Of a stretch of DNA of 19,401 nucleotides, positions 7,940 through 15,056 are shown piece after piece. Every line of letters begins with the position of its first letter. Within the stretch, counting starts at the first letter, position 1. The notes beneath the pieces were generated by a model, which saw only the letters and a program-made list of their open reading frames with translations, made no database searches and was not told the DNA's origin. This stretch comes from an uncultured Lachnospiraceae bacterium. GTDB taxonomy: Bacteria > Bacillota_A > Clostridia > Lachnospirales > Lachnospiraceae. The stretch covers positions 1-19,401 of the forward strand of contig CAJUQU010000045.1 of NCBI GenBank assembly GCA_910588595.1. The letters are read 5' to 3'. The position numbers were made by a program, and so were the translations under genes.

Positions 7940-8622
7940 TGTCTACCTCCTGTCCAGATATAACCCATACCCCGGATGGTCTTGATATAGGTATGATCGT
8001 CACACTCAATCTTCGCCCGAAGCCGATTCATCGTCACCGTAAGTGTGTGGTCATCAATGAAATTCCCGTCACAATCCCACAGCCGTTCCAGCAAAAGCTG
8101 CCGGGTAATGATGTTGCCCGCATGCTCTGTCAGTGCTTTCAGCAGCTTATATTCGTTGGGCGTGATCGACAGCTTTTCCCCGCCCCGCACGGCAGTCAGC
8201 GCACCAAAATCAATCAGAAGAAACCCGTCCGTCCAGCGATCCGCAGGAGCCACAGTCGCTTTGTTTCCTCTCCGGATGGCGACCTCTACCCGCCGCAAAA
8301 AAATCTGCATATGAAACGGCTTTGTAATGTAATCCTCGGCGCCCAGATCAAACCCGTTCAGCACATCCTGATCCAGATCATTTGCCGTCAAGAAAATCAC
8401 GGGGAGTTCCGGTTTGATCGCTTTCACTTCCCGGCAGAGATCAAAGCCGTTGCCATCCGGCAGATTCACATCCATGATCGCAAGGTCAAACGGGTCCTCC
8501 TGCAAAAGCTGTCTGGCTTTCCGACAGTTATATGCTGCCACCGTCAGATAGCCGTTACTGTCCAGTTCAAAACACAGTCCGGCACTTAATGCCAGATCAT
8601 CTTCTACGACTAAAATTCTCAT
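7936..8622 (-). CDS. OmpR-family response regulator
   Basis: A 228-residue regulator with an N-terminal receiver domain (acidic pair D8/D9, phosphoacceptor D51 in IMDVNLPDG, T79, K101 in TKPF) and a C-terminal winged-helix domain from about residue 128 (SITPNEYKLLKAL, then RLRAKI and IRGMGYIW). It should be phosphorylated by the kinase encoded 4 bases overlapped downstream and control the transporter genes. The frame could begin at GTG 8625, but ATG 8622 is chosen because AAGGTG lies 7 bases before it. The ATG overlaps the stop of the small basic ORF upstream (TGATG), so the two are likely coupled. The 11-bp repeats at 3590-3622 are a candidate target. Confidence 0.95.
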   Translation of the reverse strand: MRILVVEDDLALSAGLCFELDSNGYLTVAAYNCRKARQLLQEDPFDLAIMDVNLPDGNGFDLCREVKAIKPELPVIFLTANDLDQDVLNGFDLGAEDYITKPFHMQIFLRRVEVAIRRGNKATVAPADRWTDGFLLIDFGALTAVRGGEKLSITPNEYKLLKALTEHAGNIITRQLLLERLWDCDGNFIDDHTLTVTMNRLRAKIECDDHTYIKTIRGMGYIWTGGRQ

Positions 8623-8702
8623 CACTTATCACCTTCTCGCTTCTTATATCTTCGGTCTTGTGGCTTAACCGCCGTCTTAGGCAGCAGCCGGACACCTGCC
8701 AT
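8622..8702 (-). CDS. Small, strongly basic leader ORF (26 aa, possibly 41 aa)
   Basis: ATG 8702 is preceded by GGTGAGG at 5 bases. The product begins MAGVRLLPKTAVKPQDRR and ends YKKREGDK, very rich in Lys and Arg with no hydrophobic segment. The same frame is open further upstream, with ATGs at 8732 and 8747 that would add up to 15 residues (MGYFQMESRIPGEVK); those starts have poor ribosome binding sites. The stop TGA overlaps the regulator ATG as TGATG. Its place between the promoter and the first regulator gene fits a regulatory or coupling peptide, or a small protein in its own right. I recognise no family. Frame and overlap are seen; function is inferred. Confidence 0.5.
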   Translation of the reverse strand: MAGVRLLPKTAVKPQDRRYKKREGDK

Positions 8703-8748
8703 CTTTACCTCACCGGGAATACGACTCTCCATTTGGAAATATCCCATG

Positions 8749-8785
8749 ACGCTCAGAGAGGTTTTTCCCTTGCCTCTCTGAGTGT
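8749..8785 (-). promoter_or_regulatory. Long hairpin in the leader of the regulator operon
   Basis: Arms acgctcagagagg (8749-8761) and cctctctgagtgt (8773-8785) pair over 13 bp with one mismatch or wobble, enclosing an 11-base loop. No T tract follows on either strand, so it is not a simple terminator. It lies in the transcribed leader, about 30 bases after the predicted start and directly before the ATG at 8747. It may be an attenuation or stability element, or a protein-binding inverted repeat. Confidence 0.6.
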
Positions 8786-8822
8786 CCTATGATCCATATT
8801 CATATCTCCGACAATCCACTCT

Positions 8823-8851
8823 ATTATATTTCATTTGCCCGAAGAATACAA
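8823..8851 (-). promoter_or_regulatory. Sigma-A-type promoter of the two-component/ABC operon
   Basis: On the minus strand TTGTAT (8851-8846), a spacer of exactly 17 bases, and a perfect TATAAT (8828-8823). Predicted transcription start is near 8816, giving a leader of about 115 bases before the small ORF. The promoter overlaps the end of the relaxase-derived remnant. Confidence 0.75.
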
Positions 8852-8893
8852 GCGGTGCAGATGGGGCGCAAGACCCTGTATCAGAAGCACTAT

Positions 8894-8944
8894 GTAGCCG
8901 TTTTCAATACAGATGGTATCATTCAGCCGCCCGACAGCGCGGGC
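8894..8944 (-). pseudogene. Fragment resembling a VirD2/MobA-type relaxase
   Basis: One minus-strand frame reads ARAVGRLNDTICIENGY. This closely resembles the segment RAVRRLNDTICIENGLS that I recall after the metal-binding histidines in relaxases of clostridial conjugative elements. Nothing before or after in this frame is recognisable as relaxase, and the frame ends at TGA 8831-8833. It is therefore a short internal scrap joined to the recombinase remnant by a past deletion. The identification rests on memory of the motif, not on a search. Confidence 0.5.
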
Positions 8945-8984
8945 GTTTTCTGAATAGGAAACGGCGGTGCTCACTTGATACTGG

Positions 8985-9620
8985 ATTGCGAACAGAACGT
9001 GTAGCTTTTCACCCTGCTGCGGCCTTGTACTAAATCCTCGGTGTAAATAGGATCTAAGAGAATATCGGTTATAATCTTGTTCCTCCACATGGGAGCGTCC
9101 GATATAGTCGGGGAGTAGGGCAAGCTCTTTAGCTTTCGGTATGCCGTGAGACTGGGTATGCCGTGGTCGTTCAGATACATCACGATTTGAAGTTTGGCCA
9201 TACCTTGCAGACACAGCTCACAAATCTTCTTGACGATTTCAGCAGTCTCCGGGTCAACAATTAGCTGATGTTTGTCCTTTGGGTCTTTTATGTAGCCGTA
9301 GGGAGCGAAAGAGCCGATGTACTGGCCGTTGCGCCCCTTGTAATCAAAAACATGCCAGATTTTCTTTGAGGTCTGATGATAATACTGGTCGTTCATCACA
9401 TTTATTATCGGCACAATAATGCTGTTCACGCTATCCGGGTTTAGGTAGCCACGCCATTGACCAAGCTGATAAAGCGGACGCCCATCCGCACAAAAAGGTT
9501 ATCAATCAGACTCTTGGCGTCACTGTAATTCCTGGCAAAACGGGAGAGGTCTTTCACTACAACGCAGGTAATTTTTCCGTTCATTACATCCCCCAAAGGC
9601 GCTGGGATTGAAAAAAGGCG
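8985..9620 (-). pseudogene. Degraded large serine recombinase (conjugative-element type)
   Basis: Two frames together give the middle of a large serine recombinase. The first (about 9596-9441) reads GKITCVVVKDLSRFARNYSD and RFISLVNG, the second half of the resolvase catalytic domain. The second (9429 down to about 8990) reads SIIVPIINVMNDQYY, GSFAPYGYIKDP and DPIYTEDLVQGRSRVKSY, the recombinase domain. The change of frame near 9441-9455 fits a one-base deletion. A further shift near 9597 leads into FFNPSAFGG (to about 9620), apparently the degraded form of the usual FNRPAF segment. The catalytic-serine N-terminus and the whole C-terminal zinc-ribbon/coiled-coil region after RVKSY are missing, so it cannot work. 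It marks a decayed integrative element of the Tn4451/Tn5397 recombinase class. Confidence 0.85.
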
Positions 9621-9640
9621 GCACTGTGAAAAGTACCGCC
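9611..9640 (-). terminator. Probable rho-independent terminator at the recombinase junction
   Basis: On the minus strand GGCGGTAC-TTTTCACA-GTGCCGCC is followed by TTTTTT: an 8-bp stem with one mismatch, an 8-base loop and a T tract. It sits at the junction where recombinase similarity stops and could end transcription coming from the right. Confidence 0.55.
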
Positions 9641-9757
9641 CCCAACTTCGGGACATTTTGACCCAAAGAGGTTTGCTGTGTCACCGCCGCTGTCGCGTCA
9701 ATTCCTTATTATTTTGAGTTCACATGGGCAAAGATATTTATTGATGATATATTGTCT

Positions 9758-10065
9758 TCAAGTATTACCAGCTTTTGCGTTTTTTAATTCCATCCCTATA
9801 CCACAAAGATGTTCCAATTCAGGTTTTAACTCATCGGTTGTATAAATAGAAAATGGACACTCTTTTTTGAGATCTAAGATGTATTGGAAATATTCAGAAA
9901 CAGTGCAGTAGAACTTTCAGATCTTTTCAATAATTGTGAAAAAGTTTCAAGAACAGGCATATACAAGTGACACGCATCTCCAAGAATATCTGGGTAGTAT
10001 TCTCCTGTTGACAGCGTTATATAGTTTCGCCGCTCTGCTTGGGCAAAATCTCTAAATGCCTTCAT
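9758..10065 (-). pseudogene. Frameshifted gene for an unknown protein of about 102 aa
   Basis: ATG 10065 has GGAGG 8 bases upstream and begins MKAFRDFAQAERRNYITL, followed by STGEYYPDILGDACHLYMP and VLETFSQLLKRSE. That frame ends soon after (stop at 9874-9876). Another frame continues coherently with FYCTVSEYFQYILDLKKE and TTDELKPELEHLCGIGMEL to TGA 9758-9760. The total of 308 bases becomes 103 codons if one base is restored, most simply an A in the GAAAG run at 9914-9918. The product would be a soluble, mixed-charge alpha-helical protein. I do not recognise it. It is either a recent pseudogene, a sequencing error at a homopolymer, or a programmed shift; the first two are more likely. Confidence 0.6.
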
Positions 10066-10108
10066 GATAAAATCCTCCACATCCGTTCTTGTGTATAAAT
10101 CAGCTTTT

Positions 10109-10137
10109 ATTTTATCATAAATCTGCCATCTTCTCAA
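10109..10137 (-). promoter_or_regulatory. Promoter of the frameshifted 102-codon gene
   Basis: On the minus strand TTGAGA (10137-10132), exactly 17 bases, then TAAAAT (10114-10109); each hexamer is one base from consensus. Predicted start is near 10102, about 37 bases before the ATG at 10065. The apparent in-frame TTG at 10137 is therefore better read as the -35 box than as a start codon. Confidence 0.65.
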
Positions 10138-10201
10138 TAGACAAGATGAAACTTTTCAAGCAGTCATGGCAGCTCATGTTAGCATGTGTGGAACGAATAG
10201 A

Positions 10202-10232
10202 GCGCAGGACATATTAACATATTGTCCTGCGC
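10202..10232. repeat. Perfect 10-bp inverted repeat, GC-rich arms
   Basis: Arms gcgcaggaca and tgtcctgcgc are perfectly complementary, separated by 11 AT-rich bases (tattaacatat). No T tract follows on either side, so it is not a typical terminator. It could be a recombination-related end, a protein site or part of a structured RNA. Confidence 0.6.
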
Positions 10233-10241
10233 CAAACGCAC

Positions 10242-10398
10242 CCGGAAACCCTTGATGCAAGCGACTTTCAAACGCCTAAATGCTAACAGTCCAGCCGTGG
10301 AAAATAGCGCAAGAAAAGGCGATACAGCCCTTGTAATCGGGGCTATACCGCCTAATCTGATATTACTTCCTAATAACTTGAAACCTTTAGGTTTCCGG
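10242..10398. other. Non-coding stretch bounded by an inverted repeat (ccggaaacc / ggtttccgg)
   Basis: The 347 bases between the arabinanase gene and the 102-codon gene hold no convincing gene. A perfect 9-bp inverted repeat (10242-10250 and 10390-10398) encloses about 140 bases. Inside are the strong hairpin at 10318-10352 and a small one (aaacc-ttta-ggttt, 10381-10394). This layout resembles a folded RNA or an end sequence of a mobile element. The identity is unknown. Confidence 0.35.
10314..10352 (-). terminator. Rho-independent terminator downstream of the arabinanase gene
   Basis: On the minus strand GGCGGTATAGCCC and GGGCTGTATCGCC pair over 13 bp (two G-U wobbles) around a 9-base loop and are followed by TTTTCTT. 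It lies about 130 bases past the arabinanase stop and would end the sugar operon. Confidence 0.7.
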
Positions 10399-10484
10399 AG
10401 TTTATGAGCTATTTTGATACAATTTGCACAGCCGATTAACGCTTGCCAAACTGCGGAGCGCGACGAGCTGCCTTGAGGCGTATC

Positions 10485-12143
10485 TTATTTACTTCCCCAC
10501 ACTGCCACATTATCTCCGAGTGCCGTAAAAGTCATGACAACTTTCCGCTCATCCGGGTCAAAGTAAAGCTGTTCACTGGGCATCTTCAAGAAAACGCCCT
10601 TATAAGTCACACCGCCAACAGTGATCGTCATGTTGGGTGAACCATCCTCATATGTCCAGCTCCCTTCCAGTTCTCCTGTCACTGTACCGTCCTCATTCAG
10701 CGTTATTTTTGACGGCTGCATGATCCCCAGTGTACTGTTCCCAGCTTTCTGATAATAGGTCGTAGGCGTGTGCACGATAAACTCATAGTCGCCGCACATG
10801 TCCTCGACAGCATATCCTGTCTTGCTGATCTTCTCGTCCGCATACTCATACGGCGCCGCGACAAGCCAGCCGTCCTCGTTGACAAAAAGCTGCTGCACCC
10901 GCACTTCATGCGCCTCCGGAATACCATTTTTGCCGTCTGCAAACCTGGAGTGATAGATCAGGAAGATCTCCCCCTCCTCTGTCACATAAGCAGAGTTGTG
11001 CCCCTGTGCCACGCGGATCTCCCGATTTCCAGTCCAGTCGCAGGAACCCATGATGCGCACGCCGACTTTCTCAAAAAGGTCATTGCATTCCTTCGTGTAG
11101 ACCGCACTGTTTCCCGCCTCATCCACGTAAGGTCCTGTGATATTTTCCGACCGGAACACCCTCATCTGATAGCCACCGTCCGCCACAAGTCCGCCATAGG
11201 ACACGAACAGATAATAGTACCCGTCCTGCTCTATAATGTAAGGTCCTTCCCCTGACACGCCAAAACCGCCGTGAACTTTATAGCCATAGTAAGCGTCCTG
11301 CTCGTTTGGTATCGTCTCATAAGTCGTTGTATAATCCCGCAGTCCTGTATTCTCGTCAAGTTTCAGCATATACAGTCCCCCGAACCATGAGCCGAACACC
11401 ATCCAGAGCGAACCGTCCTTGTCAAAGATCACACAGGGATCGATCGCGTTTAGTTTTGTGTTCTTGATGTTCTGGTATCTGGTCAGGTTTGCATCCTCCC
11501 CAAGCACCTGATACACATCTGTGAGCTTCACATCGTGAGAATCTGTATTGAATCCAGAATACACCACAGGTCCTACATACGCATAAGGTCCCTCGATGCT
11601 GTCCGCTGTCAGGAGGACGATCACCGAATTCCAGTCGTCTCCGTTCACACTCATATAAAAACAGTACTTATCCATATTGGGATTGTAGATCACATCCGGC
11701 GCCCACAGGTTTCCGTTCAGGTTTGGATTCGTCGCTGTCTTACAGTATTCCTCCCACTCCTTTCCGAACAGATCTGTATATTCCGAGTTGATGTTCATCT
11801 GAAATATCTCCCAGTTCATCAGATCCGTACTCTTAGCCCACGCCATGTGGGAACCAAATATATAGTATGTTCCATTGTCATAAACGACTGAAGGGTCGTG
11901 TACGCTCACACGACTATATGACACTTCTGTCATTTCTGCCTCCTCCTCTTTTGCATCCGGCTGCGTTTCCTGCGGAGCTGTATTTGTTGTTTCTTCACTT
12001 GCATCTGTCTCTGCTGCAGTGCTCTCCTGCACTGATGTCATCCCGCCGGATGCAGGATCCGTTTTCTGTCCCCCGCATCCGCCAAGCACCGTTGTCAACA
12101 GCAGCGCTGCTGACAACAGTGCTGCCACGATCCTCTTTCTCAT
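10485..12143 (-). CDS. Secreted GH43 arabinan endo-1,5-alpha-L-arabinosidase, lipoprotein
   Basis: A 552-residue enzyme expected to cut internal alpha-1,5 bonds of arabinan outside the cell. The signal peptide ends in lipobox LGGC (C23), followed by an acidic/Thr-rich linker to about 75. The five-bladed GH43 propeller spans about 78-435. Likely catalytic acids are D83 (VHDPS, base), D235 (AIDPCV, pKa modulator) and E299 (SGEGPY, acid). WAPDV (147-151) and QGHNS (H382, metal site in arabinanases) support an endo-arabinanase over a xylosidase. The C-terminal part, about 448-552 (GDYEFIVHTP onward, ending NVAVWGSK), matches the beta-barrel domain of two-domain arabinanases. GGGAG precedes the ATG by 5 bases. 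It follows the binding-protein gene but behind a strong terminator, so its level depends on read-through or an unseen promoter. Confidence 0.9.
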   Translation of the reverse strand: MRKRIVAALLSAALLLTTVLGGCGGQKTDPASGGMTSVQESTAAETDASEETTNTAPQETQPDAKEEEAEMTEVSYSRVSVHDPSVVYDNGTYYIFGSHMAWAKSTDLMNWEIFQMNINSEYTDLFGKEWEEYCKTATNPNLNGNLWAPDVIYNPNMDKYCFYMSVNGDDWNSVIVLLTADSIEGPYAYVGPVVYSGFNTDSHDVKLTDVYQVLGEDANLTRYQNIKNTKLNAIDPCVIFDKDGSLWMVFGSWFGGLYMLKLDENTGLRDYTTTYETIPNEQDAYYGYKVHGGFGVSGEGPYIIEQDGYYYLFVSYGGLVADGGYQMRVFRSENITGPYVDEAGNSAVYTKECNDLFEKVGVRIMGSCDWTGNREIRVAQGHNSAYVTEEGEIFLIYHSRFADGKNGIPEAHEVRVQQLFVNEDGWLVAAPYEYADEKISKTGYAVEDMCGDYEFIVHTPTTYYQKAGNSTLGIMQPSKITLNEDGTVTGELEGSWTYEDGSPNMTITVGGVTYKGVFLKMPSEQLYFDPDERKVVMTFTALGDNVAVWGSK

Positions 12144-12181
12144 ATCGCTCCCATTCCTTCCTATTAATATGAGCTGTTTTT

Positions 12182-12215
12182 AAAAAAGGAGAGCATTTGA
12201 AACAACGCCCTCCTT
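12182..12215 (-). terminator. Terminator between binding-protein and arabinanase genes
   Basis: On the minus strand AAGGAGGGCGTT and AATGCTCTCCTT pair over 12 bp (two G-U wobbles) around a 6-base loop, followed directly by further T residues. It lies about 60 bases after the binding-protein stop and would stop most transcripts before the arabinanase gene. Confidence 0.8.
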
Positions 12216-12274
12216 CTTGTCACATTATTTGCCGATATAACTTTCAGTTACATTATATTGATCTTATCATGCTC

Positions 12275-13909
12275 TTAGTAATTCAATTCGATACCGATCA
12301 TCTGATATGCTTCCTTTGCCGCTGACAGTGCTGCCTGGTTTGCATCATATGCTTTCTGTGCAAGCTCTGCCGCGAAATCGTTCGCGTTCTTGCCTTCCAG
12401 ACGGACCTGATCCTCAACCCCCAGTGTATCGCCGACTGCGCGGTAGGATGTGTCAAGGAAAGAGGCAAATCCCGGGATCTGGCAGTCACCGAACGGAATC
12501 GGATTCTTGCAGTTTGCAAAGAAGTCATCAAAATACTTGCCGTACTTGGTATCTTCGTCCGCAGTGACGAGATCCTCACCGTTTACAGGATCGTAGACAG
12601 ACTGATAAGTTCTTGTTGCGGCTGTTGGATAGAAGGACTCCTGGAACTCTTTCCAGATCGCTTCGTCTGTCGTGATCGGACAAGGCATTGCCTGTCTGTA
12701 GAGTGGGAGATCTGCGTAAGTCTCGACATCCTGGTAAGCATCAAGCTTCGTCTGCCAGCCTTCTGCACCCCAGCCCATCCACTTTAAGAGCTCATACGCT
12801 TCTCTCGGATGCTCTGTCGACGAGGAGATACCGCCGAAATCAAGCACGCCAAATACATATCCGCTCTGGCTTGCCGGTGTTGTGTAAGGCACCCACTCCA
12901 TACCGCGATTTCTGTAGTCCGGTGTGTCAAACAGGTTCAGATACGTCCACCACGCGTCGATCTGGAATCCAAGCTTTCCTGTGTATGCAGCCCACATTGT
13001 TCTGTCGCCCGTCCATGCCTCCATCTCGTCAGTGTCGCCGTACGGTGCATGGTACTTGCCGTTCACGAGCTCTGCCCACTGGTTTACGCCTGCTGCCCAC
13101 TGCTCCATATGGTACTCTTTGCCATCCCAGCCAAACTCGCCGATCAGGTTGTTGCCGTTTGAGATCGGATAGTATGTAACAAGAGAATGGAACTGGTTAA
13201 ATCCGTAAGTTCCCGCGTCGGTATTGGTCGCTGCCTTGAAAGAATTGATCATCTCATCCCATGTCCAGTTTGTCGAGGGTGCATCGATGTTCAATGTCTC
13301 AAATACGTTCAGGTCACAGTAGATCGCATCCGGGAAGAACTTGATCGGTGTGGCAAGCTTCTTGTCCGTGCCGTAGTATCCAAGCTTCGCACTGTTGATG
13401 GAGGGAAGGATATTCTGGTTCTCAGGATCTGCCTCCCAGTAGGGTGTCATGTCACCGAGCAGCGCGTTGGAGAGTGCAAAATCACAGTTACCTAAGATCA
13501 TAAAGCAGTCAGGTGTCTGTCCGGACTGGACCAGATTCAACAGCGTGTCATTATAACCGTCTGTGGAAAATGCCTGTGCCTCCACCTTGATATTCGGGTA
13601 CTTAGCCATGAAAGCCTCCGCTACCCTGTTCACAAGCTGTTCGCTGTCAAAATGCATGTAGGTCAGCGTGATCTCCTCCGTCGTCATCGCGGGAAGCCCA
13701 GCTGCAGCTGCACTCCCATCTGCACCCGCCGCATCTCCCGCGTTCGCATCTGCATTTGTGTCTGCACCTGCATTTGTGTCTCCACCCACATTTGTGTCTC
13801 CACCCGCATTTGTGTTTGTGCTGCCGCCTGCCGAGTTTCCTCCGCAACCGCTGAGCAGCCCTGCCACCAGTGTCGTCGCCATCATCAGGCTTACAATTTT
13901 CTTTTTCAT
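12275..13909 (-). CDS. Carbohydrate ABC transporter substrate-binding lipoprotein
   Basis: A 544-residue solute-binding protein (SBP_bac_1/MalE-like) that captures an oligosaccharide at the outer membrane face and hands it to the two permeases encoded just upstream. The frame is open to 13951, but ATG 13909 is chosen: AAGGAGG lies 7 bases before it and MKKKIVSLMMATTLVAG is a clean signal peptide with lipobox LSGC (C22). A low-complexity linker of Gly, Asn, Thr, Asp and Ala spans about residues 23-70. The binding domain begins at about 75 (EEITLTYMHFDSEQL) and continues with AFMAKYPNIKVE and LLNLVQSGQTPDCF. It is Trp- and Tyr-rich in the centre, as expected for sugar stacking. It ends in GIELNY. 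The order permeases-then-binding protein is less usual than the reverse. Given the neighbour arabinanase, arabino-oligosaccharides are a reasonable guess. Confidence 0.92.
   Translation of the reverse strand: MKKKIVSLMMATTLVAGLLSGCGGNSAGGSTNTNAGGDTNVGGDTNAGADTNADANAGDAAGADGSAAAAGLPAMTTEEITLTYMHFDSEQLVNRVAEAFMAKYPNIKVEAQAFSTDGYNDTLLNLVQSGQTPDCFMILGNCDFALSNALLGDMTPYWEADPENQNILPSINSAKLGYYGTDKKLATPIKFFPDAIYCDLNVFETLNIDAPSTNWTWDEMINSFKAATNTDAGTYGFNQFHSLVTYYPISNGNNLIGEFGWDGKEYHMEQWAAGVNQWAELVNGKYHAPYGDTDEMEAWTGDRTMWAAYTGKLGFQIDAWWTYLNLFDTPDYRNRGMEWVPYTTPASQSGYVFGVLDFGGISSSTEHPREAYELLKWMGWGAEGWQTKLDAYQDVETYADLPLYRQAMPCPITTDEAIWKEFQESFYPTAATRTYQSVYDPVNGEDLVTADEDTKYGKYFDDFFANCKNPIPFGDCQIPGFASFLDTSYRAVGDTLGVEDQVRLEGKNANDFAAELAQKAYDANQAALSAAKEAYQMIGIELNY
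13752..13820. repeat. 18-bp tandem repeats coding the lipoprotein linker
   Basis: Three near-identical 18-base units (gcatttgtgtctgcacct at 13752, gcatttgtgtctccaccc at 13770, acatttgtgtctccaccc at 13788) plus a partial fourth. They encode the Gly-Gly-Asp-Thr-Asn-Ala/Val linker after the lipid anchor. As an in-frame tandem array it could vary in copy number and alter linker length without breaking the gene. Confidence 0.75.
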
Positions 13910-14006
13910 TGTGATTCCTCCTTGTTTTTTCGTTATATTAATTAATAACATACTGTTTTACGCAGAGAACACATATTCTTAGCATTCTCTTAAAACCAAC
14001 TTGTTT

Positions 14007-15056
14007 TTACTCTCCAGTGATACCTGTGCGGTCAACGCTCTCAACAAACTGTTTCTGAAGCACGAGGTACATGATCAGCAGCGGCAGGATACTGAGCATC
14101 GTTCCCGCCATCTTAATGGACTCGTTGATGTCAACCATTCCGCTTCCCGCAACACTTCTCGCCGTGTTGTAGCTGTTTTCAAAGTTCTTAAGCGACACGA
14201 TCAGCGAACTCCAGTGATATGCGTTTGCATTGTTTGTAAACGCGCCGACTACATAGAGCTGTGTCAGGTAGGACTCGTTCCAGTACCACACGATCGAGAA
14301 CAGGAATACGACCAGGATCGCGGGCGCCGCAGATGGAAGTGCGATCTTTCGAAAGATCTTAAAATGCCCCGCCCCGTCAATCTTTGCCGCCTCGATCAGC
14401 ACCTTCGGTATCTGACGGAAGAAGTTGAAGAAGATCAATATAAAGATCTGGGACTTCAGCCCCTGCCCCAATATCGCCGGTATGATGAACGCCTTGATCG
14501 AGTTGATCAGTCCGATTTCAGTATAAAATACATACGTCGGCATCATCGTCGCCTGCGGCGGCAGGATAAAGGAGAACAGAAGCAGTCCAATACAGAGCTT
14601 CTTTCCCTTGAACTCATAGCGTGCAAAACCATATCCTACGACGGCACAGATCACAACATTGATCAGCGTCGGAACGCCTGCGATCACGACAGAATCGCGG
14701 AATGTCTTCCAGTAATCCATAGACTGAAATGCCTGTTTGTAATTTTCAAGATACAGCTGGCTTGGTATCCAGTTGATCGATGTGTCGAGCAGGTCATTGA
14801 GATTCATAAAACTCTTGCTGATCATGTAGAGTACCGGGTACAGATAGACAAACCCGATACTGATCAGCAACAGATACACGGCTGCGAGCTTGCCCACACC
14901 CTCGGTGTCCTTGGAGCCAAAGATCAATTTTCTGACTTTATATTTGATCTGCTCACTGCTCAGATGTCTCTTTCCTGAGTTACCCTCAGGACTAAGCGCT
15001 CTTTTTAGATTGTTTCCGCTCGCGCTTTTCTTTCTGTTTTGCGTAGTTTCGCTCAT
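14007..15056 (-). CDS. Carbohydrate ABC transporter permease, MalG/AraQ-like
   Basis: A 349-residue inner-membrane subunit of a CUT1-type sugar importer. A cytoplasmic, basic N-terminus of about 55 residues precedes TM1 (about 58-80, YLLLISIGFVYLYPVLYMIS); five more helices follow. The EAA loop that contacts the ATPase is IEAAKIDGAGHFKIFRKIAL at 221-240. The end, KQFVESVDRTGITGE, is the typical MalG-type tail. ATG 15056 is preferred over GTG 15065 because AGAGGGG lies 8 bases before it. The gene overlaps the end of the MalF-like gene by 65 bases, and its long N-terminal extension is what creates the overlap. No ATPase gene is present in the window. Confidence 0.93.
   Translation of the reverse strand: MSETTQNRKKSASGNNLKRALSPEGNSGKRHLSSEQIKYKVRKLIFGSKDTEGVGKLAAVYLLLISIGFVYLYPVLYMISKSFMNLNDLLDTSINWIPSQLYLENYKQAFQSMDYWKTFRDSVVIAGVPTLINVVICAVVGYGFARYEFKGKKLCIGLLLFSFILPPQATMMPTYVFYTEIGLINSIKAFIIPAILGQGLKSQIFILIFFNFFRQIPKVLIEAAKIDGAGHFKIFRKIALPSAAPAILVVFLFSIVWYWNESYLTQLYVVGAFTNNANAYHWSSLIVSLKNFENSYNTARSVAGSGMVDINESIKMAGTMLSILPLLIMYLVLQKQFVESVDRTGITGE

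Noticed and set aside
10222..10407. Plus-strand open frame of 61 codons in the structured intergenic stretch
   Set aside because: It has no good ribosome binding site, runs through strong hairpins and a minus-strand terminator, and its product looks like translated non-coding DNA.
13740..13815. Periodic repeats considered as a CRISPR array
   Set aside because: Units are 18 bases, contiguous without spacers, and in frame within the lipoprotein linker.
13922..14006. Possible promoter or hairpin between the MalG-like and binding-protein genes
   Set aside because: TTGGTT-17-ATATGT is a poor promoter match and the AGAGAA/TTCTCT stem is only 6 bp with a long loop.
14001..14978. Long plus-strand open frame (325 codons) opposite the MalG-like permease
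   Set aside because: The minus strand encodes an unmistakable permease with an EAA loop; the antisense product shows no domain pattern.
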